Shown here in pieces: positions 50,111-61,733 of a stretch of DNA of 64,000 bases. The stretch covers positions 25,548,483 to 25,612,482 of the forward strand of contig JACBWW010000015.1 of assembly GCA_020086605.1 (NCBI GenBank). The letters are read 5' to 3'. Position numbers and translations under genes: made by a program. Within the stretch, counting starts at the first letter, position 1. The number at the start of each line of letters is the position of its first letter. This DNA comes from Lanius collurio (taxonomy: Eukaryota > Chordata > Aves > Passeriformes > Laniidae). Under the pieces are notes generated by a model. The model worked only from the letters and a program-made list of their open reading frames with translations. It was not told the origin of the DNA and searched no databases.

Positions 50111-51497
50111 TTTAACACGAATGTGTGCTTAATTTTCTTCAATGGGTACCACAATATTTTCCTACTATTTTTTTGCATGGTTCTCAAGTGGAAAAAAATA
50201 TATACCAACCCCTAATACCATGTATCAAATTGGAAATTCTGCACTTACCAAAAATACCATTGAACAACAAACTCAAGTTTATACTCCTAACTGCAGGTTA
50301 TTTGTATTTGTAGCCAGGTGAGTTATGAATATTGACCCTGGACTTGAACCTCTTTAAGTAACCAGCCAAGATCCATTTTCAGGATAAACTTTTCTCTCAT
50401 TATTGGAGTTCTTCTTCCTCAAACCACTTCCAGTACTACCTATGCAGAGCAAAGGAGGTGGGGCAGCAGCTGTATGGGCACAGGTGGGGAACCATCAACC
50501 GAAGCAATGACAGGTAAAAGAAAATTAGGTGTAGCCTAATGAACAACATGATTAAGTGCAGACACTGTCCATTTCTTTGTTTACATACACAACCTGCCTT
50601 TTAATTGGGATAGTGTAATAAATTGAAGTATTCAGGACCTTGGAAGCAGGAATAACGTTCACTATGAGCTCCAGCTTTGCTTTTTTCCTCACTCTGAATC
50701 AATTAGATGTGCTGCTAATAAAAGAGCCTGGCTTACATCTCTCTGAACATGCCCAACAAGAAAAATTAAGTGAAATGCAAGGACTCTAACTTAAAAGTGA
50801 AGTTATTGTCACATGCTTTCAGCTATCAATTACTTCCTTGCCATCACATTTAGAAGCAATATGGAATATGTCTTACATCTCAGGTTCAGAGTGACAAAGC
50901 AGTCTGAGACAAAGCAAGGATCTGAGGTCAGTCGGCTCAGCAGGCTGCATACAGCTGGCATGCTCCTACCACAAGAGGTTTTGTAAAACACGTGCCACAA
51001 AGCAGAAGGATGTGTGTAAGCACAGAACAAGTATTGTAGTTTGAGCAAGTATGCACAAAAGGAGAGTATACAAGTTGATATTTTTTGGCAAAAGTTACAC
51101 ATAAAATGGAAAGAGTTGAACGCAGCTCTTGAAAGCCAGGAGGTAGAAAGAAATTTATGGATTTTTTTATAAGACTCTCACTGCCATAGGAAAAGAAGTG
51201 GTAGTACACAGTTGATAGCTATTCTGACCATAAAGCCAGAGATAACTAACAAACTAGTACACTTAGTGCAAGATCTAAATTCTCAGTGTATGAACTGTTG
51301 TGAGACCCTCTTAAAAGTGGATCTAAAGCTGAAAGGAACAGAAGAAAACAGGAAGGAAAAAGAAGAGCAGCGTTGGCCTTAGGACTGAAGTACTGATCTT
51401 GTCACTAGCAAGAAGCAACTGCCAATCCTATATATTTTCATCTCCCCTCCCATGAAATGATCTATGCTCTTGCATCCTTATGTTTCAGTAACCTCTA
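50111..51497. other. Noncoding stretch, no gene seen
   Basis: AT-rich DNA without a recognisable gene. Two overlapping 90-codon minus-strand frames at 50830-51209 are unrecognised. The 50560-50800 part has TTTTAATTGGG, ATCAATTAG and GCTAATAAAAG words and could be conserved noncoding DNA. Confidence 0.55.
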
Positions 51498-51926
51498 AGA
51501 ATCATAAAATTATTTAGGTTGGAAAAGATTTCCGAGACCATGTTCAACCCAGCACTGCTAAGTCCACTACTGAACCATGCTCCTAAGCACAACTACACAT
51601 CTTTTAAATACTTCTAGGGATGGTGACTCCGCTGCTTCTCAGGGCAGCATATTCCAGTGCTTGATAATCCTTTTGATGAAGATTTTTTCCCTAATACCCA
51701 ATCTAAACCTCCACTGCTGCAACCTGAAGCCACTTCCTCTTGTCCTGTCACCTGTTACTTTTAAAAAAAGACCAGAACCACGCCTGGCTATAATCTCCTG
51801 TCAGGCAGCTGTAGAAATTGCTATGTCTCCCCTGAGCCTCCTTTCCTCCAGATTGAACAACGCCTCTTTCCTCAGACACTCCTGTTAAGACCCTTCCCCA
51901 GCTCCGTTGCTCCTCTTTGGTCACAG
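51498..51926 (-). mobile_element. CR1 LINE fragment (~430 bp, 5'-truncated)
   Basis: A minus-strand CR1 copy. From the plus side it reads AGAATCATAAAATTATTTAGGTTGG, then CCAACC-like sequence, TAAACCTCC, CTTCCTCTTGTCCTGTCA, GTCTCCCCTGAGCCTCC, TCCAGATTGAACAA and CCCTTCCCCAGCTCCGTTGC. These correspond in reverse to the CR1 ORF2 C-terminus and 3' UTR. The insertion is 5'-truncated, interrupted by substitutions and without an intact frame. Its octamer tail is nearly gone, and the body is more divergent than the copy at 38363, so it is probably older. Confidence 0.94.
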
Positions 51927-52256
51927 CAGAAAGATCCGTGAATAAATAGCCTTGAGAACTAGTGTCTGCAAAAGGCTTCCCTGCAATACCACTTAAAAAA
52001 GGGTGACATTGCTTTACAATTCACTAAACAACATATTTACTCAGAGGCTGACTACATATGCTGTACTTAGATGTCACAGCAGATTACTCACTAATTACAC
52101 TAGGAAAACCCCAAGTAATTACTGCAGACTCCTTCCTCTGGTGCAAAGAGTTCAGAGCAACACCTTTATATGACAAAGGATCACACCTACAGCCTAGCAG
52201 TGGCTGCCTCCAGCAAAAAGACACCTCCTCTGAACAAGTACCATTAAATAATCCTT
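51927..52256. other. Noncoding spacer between CR1 and (ATT)n
   Basis: About 330 bp with no recognised gene, repeat or regulatory cluster. Confidence 0.6.
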
Positions 52257-52306
52257 TATTATTGTTATTATTACTATTATTATTATTATTATTATTACTA
52301 TTATAC
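52257..52306. repeat. (ATT)n microsatellite
   Basis: About 50 bp of ATT units with two ACT interruptions and one GTT. It creates a spurious poly-leucine plus-strand frame ending at 52309, which should not be read as a protein. Confidence 0.93.
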
Positions 52307-52479
52307 TAAAAGCTGAGGATGTGTCACAAATGTGGAGACTGAGAAAAATTAGGAGCTCTTGCTGCCAAGGTGTCCATTTGTTTTGGCCAATGGTGCAAAA
52401 ATCAAATTGTTTCTTAACATTTCATCTGATCTTTCAGGCTGATAAAAACTTCTGCTACTGAATGAAGGAAATCATGTTA

Positions 52480-52740
52480 TCAGGGCTGATATTCATCAGA
52501 AATATTTTGAACTGAATATGTGAACTGCTTTTAACTGAGTTTAAATCGATAACTCCACTACTGTGGTTAGTTTTATTGAATTGTACATTGAAATAATATA
52601 ATTTCAATTATGTTATGATGACAGTATTACCCTCTGCTATGAGCTGTATTTATTCGGCAGGAAGGTGAGATGTGCCACTTCTTCATTTGACAAATCAGAC
52701 ACACCATTGCTCTTAATGCTATTTTATTGAATGATGATTG
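52480..52740. promoter_or_regulatory. Candidate conserved noncoding element (AT-rich)
   Basis: A repeat-free AT-rich stretch with AAATCGATAACTCC, GTTTTATTGAATTG, TATTTATTCGGCAGG, AATCAGACAC and AATGCTATTTTATTG. Two CpGs survive in very AT-rich DNA, and several TTTAT/ATTGAA words typical of homeobox-bound elements are present. Evidence is compositional only. Confidence 0.22.
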
Positions 52741-54429
52741 CAGGTTTACAATGCCACTCACACACCAGGCTCTTCCCTCAAAAGGTCAACACCTTGAAAA
52801 ACCTTCATTTTTGATGGCATTTATTTTTCCTTTCAGAAATAAAGCACTGGAGGGAAGTTCAAATTCAACCATACAAACCCACACAAACCAGCATATGTTA
52901 AGTGCCTATGACCATTCATGGCTGTTACCAGAGATCTAAGCACAGGTTTGGAAGCAAGAAAAAGTTTGTTTGCAGGGGGTGGTTATGCTTATAAGCATTA
53001 TTTATACATTCAAGGTGACAGCTAAATCCTTTTCGCTCCTCCCTGGTAGAAATGCAAGAGGGGAGCAACCTGTCATCTGCTTTAAGCATTTGAATTTTTT
53101 GTTAACCTTCAAACATTCATCTGTAAAGCAGGAGAGAAAAAATATTAATGGATTCAAGGCTCATTTCTATGTTTCTTCTCAAAAGATTTTAATTTTTAAA
53201 GCATCATTTCATAGTTTGTCTTTGTCTTGCTAATCTCCAATAGAGTTTAAAACCACAAAGAAGTGGCAAGCAGAAATAACTCATCATCTTAAAACAGCAC
53301 TTGTCAGAGGTGAATTTCAGAGCACCTTGACAAAGGTCATCAAAATCATTAACCGCATTTTACTGAGGTTTAGATGCAACAAAGAGACCAAAACCAGAAA
53401 GAATGACATACACACACAAGGCAGGAATAGAATCCTGCTCTCCTACCCAGCCACGGGAGCACTGCAAACTCATTCTATATCCTAACATTATGACCATTAT
53501 CACAGATGTGCTGTACAGAAGACTCCTTTTTTCCCCCAAGCACCACTGACCTACAAACTCTCAACCTCCATTCCTGTAATACTATAATTAAGTAGCTTTT
53601 ACTTTCCTCTGGTGTACCAAAAAGCAGAACTACTGAGTTTTGCCTAACTGTTTGACTAATGATCACAGAAATCACCATTGTCTTCAATTACCATAGCAGG
53701 ATTAAAAAGGATTGTTTTTTTCCTCTGCATGGATAAAATGCTACTGAATAGATTTCCCCACAATAATCAACACTCAGCTTTTACGTCACATATTAGCCAG
53801 TGATGGTCTCTTTTCACTGACTTGGAGTCATGCTTGGTTTTCACCAGCAGGAAAGGAAAGTCTCCTTTCTAGGAGACATCCAGATTTCATTACTTCCTGT
53901 GCCTGTGTCCTTCTGACCTGTGATAAACGCACTGTGTCTTGCTTCCTCCTACATTCACGTACAACCCCTCCACATAAACCCTCACTTCTGCAAACAGGAG
54001 CATAAGGTCAATGAACATTAGTTCTTTAAATTATGCTGAAGTGGGACTCTAAGAGCCCCAAATGGCACCTGCTTCAGTTAGGTCTCTTCTACTCCAAATA
54101 CCATTCCCAGAGACTTTAATGTCCACGCACACTGCTGCTGCTACAGTCTAGCCAAGAAACTATTAGCACTTTGCAACCTTCAATTTAAGAGCATCAGTGT
54201 GTGACAATTAAATATAATAAATTCTGTTAGGCCAACAAAACTTGTGATTTAGCTTACAGAACAAAATATGTAATTTTTTTATCAACAATTAATCCGCTAG
54301 ACTTCATGCTTTGATCATGATACTTGTGGGTTTCACTTTTCAAAAAAAACCCATTACATATATGCAGGCAAGTGCCAAGTTACACCACTACCTATAATTT
54401 CATTCTCCTTGCTGCCAAACTGAGCCTGG
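52741..54429. other. Noncoding stretch, no gene seen
   Basis: No gene, transposon or simple repeat of note. Open frames are at most 87 codons and unrecognised. Confidence 0.6.
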
Positions 54430-54545
54430 GTCTTTTACTATGCATACAAATGCTAATTACAGCTCAACATTAATGCTAATCCTGACATCTGCTAATTAAA
54501 AGATCACATCTTCTGCAGAGTCAGCAGTGCTACTCAAATGAAAAC
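54430..54545. promoter_or_regulatory. Cluster of TGCTAAT homeodomain-like words
   Basis: TGCTAAT occurs three times in 46 bp, at 54451-54457, 54474-54480 and 54490-54496, twice extended to TAATTA-type sequence. AACATTAATG lies between and AACATTAATCAG follows shortly after. Such spacing is typical of homeodomain-bound elements but may also be an eroded local repeat. Confidence 0.3.
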
Positions 54546-56059
54546 ATTAATCAGTTTAAACTTAAAAAAAAAAATCAATCAACAAAGCAGGAATTTTAGT
54601 CCTCGGTTCAATTAATATCAAAGTGCAAACTGGGAGCACTCAAGAGCAAGTGTCAGTACATTCTTCAAGAATATCTAATGTTCAGTGAAAAGGAAAACCT
54701 TCAGCAGTGTGTGATTTCTCTGTTCTCAGTAACTGTTCACTTTCTCTCTTACAGTTTCTTTAATCCTCCCTTCTCCATAACCAGAGTACCTCAGAAAACT
54801 CAAGACCAGCCCTCAGCAATATCCCATAGTCAAACCAAGGCAAGCAAACTTATCTACATGTGTCCACTCAAATACATAAGAAGTCCCACTTAAGCCTCAT
54901 GGGACTGCTCTCCTCTACAGTTAACACATGGACCTACAGATCAGGGCTGTCATGGACAACTACAACATGCTTTACTATCAACAACCTCCTGGAGAGGACA
55001 GTCCAAATTTGCTTCCCATCTCAGCACACACAGTAGGCAGGGAAAAAGGATAAAAAGCAGGATGTATCCACCCCATTAAATAAATATTGAGACCATAAAA
55101 TCCCACCAAAAAGTCTACACGTGCCTGGACATAACACCCAGGACTCCTTGATTCACCCATTCCTACCTCAACCCTTGCTGCATTACATCTTGTCCCCAGT
55201 CCTTGTTTTTCCTTTAAGGGATCTCCATCCATTCCTCCTGTGAGTGCCCTCCTGCACAGAAGCTTCATTCTCTCCATGAACTGAGCTGCAGCTTTCCAGA
55301 CCCTGCTTGCTGGTTGCTTCTTTGATTACTTTCTTTGGTGCTTAGAAACCATGGTAGAGATGCTCCACAGACAAAATAGCTCTGGTCAGAGTTAGGATTA
55401 TGGGGTTATCAAAGACCAGACAGACTACTTCAATTTCCAAGGAAATCAGAAGGAAATTGTAGTAACTGGATGTTTTGAAGAGATGAAGAGAAGGTGCAAC
55501 CCAATGGCAACCCAATAACAGCAGTCTCCTACAAAGTAATCTTTTAAAAATCATGTTAGTTACTAAGTGCCAGAAGGATGTCTATTGGTAAACAGGAATG
55601 GGAAGTCACCTCAAAACAAACCAAAAAATTATCTTGTCTTAATGGGACAATACTCCTGCAACCCCCCATAAGAAAGAAACAATTACAGTAAAGGAAAAAG
55701 CCCATGAACAACAGCAGCTTCCAACGCAGCACACAGCAAGCAGCAAAATAAGGCTTTTCACTCATTTAGCATGCTGCTGCTCAAAATTTATTTAAAATAG
55801 GCTGCATTTATTTTGCTGTAGCTTAATAGAAAAAAAAAAGCAAAGGAACTTTTTGAATTTTTTATAATATTTGTATTTATAAGGAAACCACAAATTGAGT
55901 TTACTGCCTTTTTAACAATGTTAATACGTAAATGCTCTTTTGATGTAAGATGCCAAGGTTTCCTCCCTTCTTTCACCTTCTCAGCTACATGCCCTGCAAT
56001 TGCCATCTTATCTGCACTTTAAAATTTCCATTCTGGTGAAGTCTTCCAATGTAATATAT
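54546..56059. other. Noncoding stretch, no gene seen
   Basis: Contains an 11-base A run at 54564-54574. A 99-codon minus-strand frame at 54978-55277 is unrecognised. No transposon or regulatory cluster was identified. Confidence 0.6.
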
Positions 56060-56470
56060 CTTTAGCTAATAATACACCGCAGCCAGTTATAAATTAATCA
56101 TGTTGATAAAAGGTGTAACAAAGTTACCAGTATCATTCTGTAATGCACAAGCAATATTACCAAGTCCTATTTGAATAGAATAGGCAATTCAATCAAGAAA
56201 AAATGTGACAGGGACTTGCAACTGCAAAAGAATCTTAAATCATTAATGAAACTAAGAATTTAATGTATGCAAATTAAATTATATATGCATATTTCAATGG
56301 GCTAAAAGTTTATGTCCATACTTTACTTGGGAATCTGCCTTGTGATACAATTAGAAAGAAATAGTGACAATTCAGATTTATTATTACTTTGGACTGTAAA
56401 GCATTCGTATAATTTATGTTCACCTAAAAAGGTACAAAACCCCATCAATTAAAGCCAGGCTGCAGATGGT
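56060..56470. promoter_or_regulatory. Candidate conserved AT-rich noncoding element
   Basis: About 400 bp of AT-rich DNA with few simple repeats and many intact words: AAATTAATCATG, AATCATTAATG, TATGCAAATTAAAT (octamer followed by TAATT-like), TATATGCATATTTC and ATAATTTATG. The mixture suggests POU/homeodomain binding. Conservation is not shown here. Confidence 0.25.
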
Positions 56471-59400
56471 ATAAATAGACTGCAGCCCCACTGAAGGTGC
56501 TATTAGCACTGTCTCAATACATCATTTGAGGTTCAGGTCTCACTAGTCTCCACTTGTAAAATGAAAACAAAACCTGAGGTTATGAAAATCCGTGCACCAG
56601 CCTACAGAGAATTCAAAGAAAATAATTTGAGACCTCTCCTCTTCTGGTAATCAAATTCAGCAGCAGGTTCAAAAGTTACCAGGGCATGGCATAGAGAACA
56701 CTGACCTGTACAACCATTAAATAAGCTTTCTCTCCTGGCAAATCACTTTCTAAAGGCAGGAAGGGAATATGTGATAAAATATTAATCTTATTGATTGTGC
56801 TCTAAGCAAAAAAATGTTAGAATCCGATTGCAGAGGATATGACAGTTTGTGGCTACTAAACATCTCTTCAAAATTAGTATGTTGGATTTGTTACCTTTTT
56901 AGTAAACCAAGTCAAAGAAACATCCCCCTAATTAAATGTCAATTTTTTTGACTTCTGAAATCAACCCAGTATTTCCTGCTATAAGCCATTTACTGGGAAG
57001 ACATAAAAATCCAGGCAGGCAATGGCCCCTTAGGAAACATTTTTCCCCCCAAGCACAGAGAATTATATTGATAAAAATACGCACGTTTATGTTGCCACAG
57101 TGGAAAGCATCCATTGAAGCTCAAGGCAGTAAATGAGAACCAAGATGACATTTTCCAGTTTAAGGTAAAATTTACTAATTTAACAGTGACTCCTCTCTTT
57201 TTTTTCCTTTTTATTTTTCTTTCCTCCTCCTCAACAGATTAAAAACAATCTCAAAGAAGAAATCACAGCAGAGAAGTTCTGAGGCAGATGTGCCCAGTGT
57301 GTGGCACCACATCCAGCTAACACAGAAACCGTATCCATGGAGCCAAAACTGACCAACTTTATCAGGTGCGCAGCACCAGCGACTTCTGCCAAGATGCTGA
57401 GCCCTCCCCATCCGAGGTGAAAATCTGCTTGTAGGCTCCAACCCAGCACAGCCAATGCTCAACTGCAAGGGAGGATTTTAAGCCCTACTAGTGCATCTGT
57501 ATAAATGCTTTGTTGAATTAAGGCTCTGCCCGTTTACATCTCTTCCTGTCATTGTTTCTCCCTGGGCTATCTCTAAATCACATAGGATCTAATGACCTAA
57601 TTAAAACATTTCTTAACACTCACAGCATTTTTGATGCCAGCTTTCAACATGACTAATGGCAAATGAAGGTTAATAACTGGTAATTATCATATCCCTTTTA
57701 AGATTTTGTTTTTAAACAAAGGAACGAAAATATAAAAATAAATTACTGCAAGAAAAGAGCAAACATACATGCCATTCCTGAGCACTGTTAAACACTATTC
57801 ATAAAAACAGCAGTTGTGGCTATAAAGGCCAAATATTAAAAACATTCAAGGTATTGAAGCAGGATGAATCTTAAGACACTGCACATTCTCAGAATTTCAG
57901 CTTTGAAAAAAGCCACCTGTAGAAAAAGCTATCTAAATACTACTTTACCAATATAGAAATCAAAATTGATATCCTACCAAGATATAACTACTGAAGTGCA
58001 GATACAGCTATTGAAGTGCTTTCTCTAACTTTCCATTATGCTGTAAACAAGTTGCTTCTTTGTTACACTGTCTTTCATATATATATATACATTACACCAA
58101 CCAATCCCTGTGGCCCATTTTTACTAACAAAGCTTCAAATCTACAGGCTTTAAAAAACAAAGAAACAAAAGTCATTCTTTAAAGACATAATAATAAAAAC
58201 CTCCCACCTAACACAACGGTACAGAAGCTTGAGCAGCTTCATGAACAGTTTATACTTACAGCTGCTGTAAAACCAGTGGGAACACAAGCCTACATTAAAA
58301 TAATATTTAAGATTTTCACAACAAGAGATGAACAGATTTGCAGAAATACAAAATAGTATTCAGAATGGAGCCAGTGCTTGGACTTGTCTATTCAAGTATG
58401 TCCTTCAGTAGGAAAGGCTGCTCATAATGCAACACCTCAATGCCATTCAGGCTCAATCAATTCTTACAGAGGCAGATGCTAAGTTGTACTGAGCAGAGCC
58501 TCCAGTGTATAACAAGCTCTAACCAGAAATGTAGCTTTCTCCAGTTAAAAGAAAATTTGTTCAGAGTTCCAATTTGCAAATACTAGGAAAATTGCTGAAA
58601 GTAAGATTCAACTAAGATAGCATTAAGTATAATGTTTAAATCCCTTGAACCCTGACTCTGTCAGCAAGTGCTGCCTATGAGAGCAACAGATTTTGAACTC
58701 ATACTTAGGAGATCTACAGCCTTCAAAATGCTCCAAGTTTTTTTTTAAAATGCTAATTAGTTTTATTCAAGATGAACGCACATGTCTTTGTGATTTCAAG
58801 AAAATTTCATGAGGAGGTCTGTGCAAAAGCACTTGGTCACTGGAGTCAGGGTACTATGCTGACCTAAAAGTAAGAAGGATGCACTGATAAATCCCCAGCA
58901 ACTGGAGCAAAACAATAAGACTATGCTATAAACAGACATAAACACATAGAAAAAAGCTGTAGTGAAACATACACATAGCTTCAGAAGATTATGGAAGGCA
59001 TGAACATGCGTCATAATCAGTGACTTGCGGCAAAAGAACCAAGATCAAGGACTACTAAGTAACCCTGAACAGAACATTCTCAATCCCCTGAATCACAATT
59101 TTCATTTCCAGCTAAAGTGGCTAAAACTTTCAAGAAATATTATCCCTTTTTTTTTTCTTTTGACAAAACGAGTCATACAAAATTATTCATTTGATCTAAC
59201 TCCATACTGCTTTCCTCCAATTTTTTAATTAGATCTGACAATTATTACCATAAAGTATAAATTATTTTTAAGCTACACTGAAGTAAACACTCAGCAACAT
59301 CTGCTTTTTCATTGTTCATTAAAACTTATTCAGAACAACAGAAGTTTTAAATGCTCCATCAGTAATTGTTATTCTGTATTCAAATACTTCGATCAGCTCT

Positions 59401-59946
59401 CCTCTGTTTAGAAAAAGCAACGTACACCATTTTACATCTAAAGAACAAAGAAATCTTCCCTTGGTCCTCTAACGAGGGCAAAATAATCTGATGGCACCAC
59501 AGAAATTATACTAGCTGTTAGAAAAAAGAATACCAAAAACTCAGCCACCAATGGGAGACTGCTACAGTACACTCCTAAATTTCCACCCAGTTCAAAAGTC
59601 AGGGCTGTTCAAGGATTCAGTCACCTACTTAAAAAATTAAAACTAACAGTGTGGAGAAGAAACCAGCACCAAGTAATTAGAAACAGAGTGAGTGAATTTA
59701 GTGCTACATATCTGCAATATTGATGGATTCAGGCATGTGCTGTGCATATATAGCTCTGCTTTTGAGATGCAAAATGCAGTTTGCTCTCACACCTCTCTTT
59801 CTCCAAAGTTCTGTACCAATTTTAAAATCAATTTGCATGATGCTGAGGTTCGATTTGTGTTAGTTTTCACTGGAGTATATTAGAAGCAGCAGGAAGAAAC
59901 AGAATAGCAGACACTTTGCTAAGCAAGATACCATACATACACACAT
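56471..59946. other. Noncoding stretch, no gene seen
   Basis: No gene was recognised. A short TA repeat lies at 58077-58091 and a 10-base T run at 59147-59156. The 57540-57710 part (AATGACCTAATTAAAAC, ACTGGTAATTATC) looks element-like. The 57211-57480 part is less AT-rich and contains unrecognised minus-strand frames of 74-85 codons. Confidence 0.55.
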
Positions 59947-60275
59947 AGAGAATCAGAGAATCGTCAAAGTTGGAAGACACCTTTAAGACCATCAAGTCCA
60001 ACCATCCACCCAGCACTACCACTGCAACCCCTAAACCACTAAATAATCACCTAGCAGCAGACCCAGACACCTCTTGAACACCTGATACCAGATCCCATCA
60101 GGGCCCACACACTTGTGAGTGTCTACCTGGCACAGCAGGCCACTAATCATTTCCTCATGGATTATGGGGGCTTCACTCATCTTCCCATCACCAACTTCCA
60201 ACTCTGGGAGCTGGGTATCCCAAGGACAACTGGTCTTGATACTGAAGACAGTGGCAAAGAAGGGATTAAGTACCC
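59947..60275 (-). mobile_element. CR1 LINE fragment with internal deletion
   Basis: Minus-strand CR1 sequence in two non-adjacent parts. Plus coordinates 59947-60085 are the 3' end: a tail of two ATTCTCTG-like octamers, then TTGGAAGACACC, GACCATCAAGTCCAACC and GGTGTTCAAGAGG on the minus strand. Plus coordinates from about 60086 to 60275 are an internal part of ORF2 near the start of the reverse transcriptase domain. The join falls near 60083-60092 and skips most of the reverse transcriptase. The copy could be an internal deletion of one insertion, a recombination product, or two nested insertions. Confidence 0.88.
60086..60275 (-). pseudogene. CR1 ORF2 reverse-transcriptase N-terminal relic
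   Basis: The minus-strand translation reads VLNPFFATVFS, then KTSC, PELE, EAPIIHEEM and DTHKCVGPDGI. In CR1 ORF2 the GPDGI segment lies at the start of the reverse-transcriptase domain, after the endonuclease. The frame stays open through this part and then runs straight into 3'-UTR-type sequence (VFKRCLG) at the deletion junction. The catalytic core motifs are absent. It is a dead fragment, useful as a marker of the CR1 subfamily. Confidence 0.9.
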
Positions 60276-61684
60276 ATGTATGTGTATGTAGGTGCACTTT
60301 CCTCCTCACACATACTCCTGCCTAACACACATATACACAATGCTCAGTGTTCCCTGGGGTAGGAGACTTAGCCAACACACTGGGGACTGACCTTCAGATC
60401 ACCTAAGATTGGAAACAGGAAGGTTGAGAGAGACTCCAATGGTGCAGAGAAAACATCATACACATTTTGAGCAGCTCTGCACTGTCCCACAGTTTGTGCT
60501 ACTACTATGCAGCTACATAAAAATTATCTGTAAACCAGCCAGGAAACCAATCCCAGGTGAAAACAGCCTAGCAAGAGTTACAAATTCAATAGAGATTTTA
60601 AAATTAGAGCTTCATTCCCCAGCTTGGTTGCCCATACAGCTAGAGAAACAGATGGGAAATGAAGAGGGTTGATTTGGGGGTGGAGGGGAAGCAGTCAAAA
60701 CTTGCACTGGAACATCTGTCCAAACTGCAGTTCTCAGGGACCCAAGAAAGAAGGGTAGAAAAAATATCTTTTTTTGTGTGTGTCTTGAAGAGACTAGCAG
60801 GATCCACACATATCTTATTAATAGGACCTAGCTTTGTTACATAAACCATTAATTTGCCTGGAAACAGGAGCTTAGGTCTGCATTCTGGGAAGCTCCTCTC
60901 CCACCACATGGCTCAGCATCCCAGGGCACCTACCCAAGGGATGCCTTCCCACACGAGTCATGGCAGACATACCTCCCAGCATCTGCTTTTACAGCACCTT
61001 CACAGACTTTTATGTTTTCAGTCCTTCAAAGAAAAAGGGAGAGCAGAGGTGTAATTGCTCAGATTTGCAGGTTACTCCATATTCTTAAGGAAAAAAAGTC
61101 ACAGAGGTACAAAAGCCCATGATGGGAGTCCCACTCAACATACAGGACTGCATAGGAACAGGAGGGATAGCGATCACTCATATGCCACCATGCTTGCACT
61201 TATTTTTGTGACATTTAAGGTATATGTCTTACACCAGCTGAAGTGAGAGCTCCTCCTGGGCACAAGCTCTGTGAAGATCAGGGGCCATTTCAGTTCCTCT
61301 CCATGCACTTCCTGATGGATCAGCTTCGATGTGCCAGGTACCAGCTTATCACGCAGATTCACATTTAAATTGGAAATGCACTACCAGCCAAGGAGAGTAT
61401 TTCCTGAGGTGGGATTCACCTCCTCCATCTTAAGGTATCTGCAATGTAAATGTCTCTATCTGAGTTTGGCACCTTAGGCTCCCTTTACAGTCAGTGAAGA
61501 GAAATAAGCTTTTAGGATGCAATTCATCTGACATATTTTAAAGGTCTACATGAGAAGGAAAGGAATCATGCTTCAAAGTGCCTGCCTCTTTCCAATCAAC
61601 AGAAGGTCAGTTTAAATTATTAGCTTGCATACAGACATCTCAGTTGGACCAGATAAACAAAACCTACCTCATCTTTCTGCTTTT
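60276..61684. other. Noncoding stretch, no gene seen
   Basis: No gene was recognised. The 60612-60909 part carries several unrecognised minus-strand frames of 65-89 codons. A TTTTTTTGTGTGTGTC tract lies near 60770. Confidence 0.6.
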
Positions 61685-61733
61685 AAAAAACAAAACAAAC
61701 AAACAAAAAACAAACAAACAAACAAGAAAAACA
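61685..61733. repeat. (AAAC)n microsatellite
   Basis: About ten AAAC-type units interrupted by A runs, in A/C-rich DNA that continues to about 61810. A lysine- and asparagine-rich frame through it is an artefact. Confidence 0.9.

Noticed and set aside
52058..52309. Poly-leucine frame
   Set aside because: Produced entirely by the (ATT)n microsatellite at 52257-52306.
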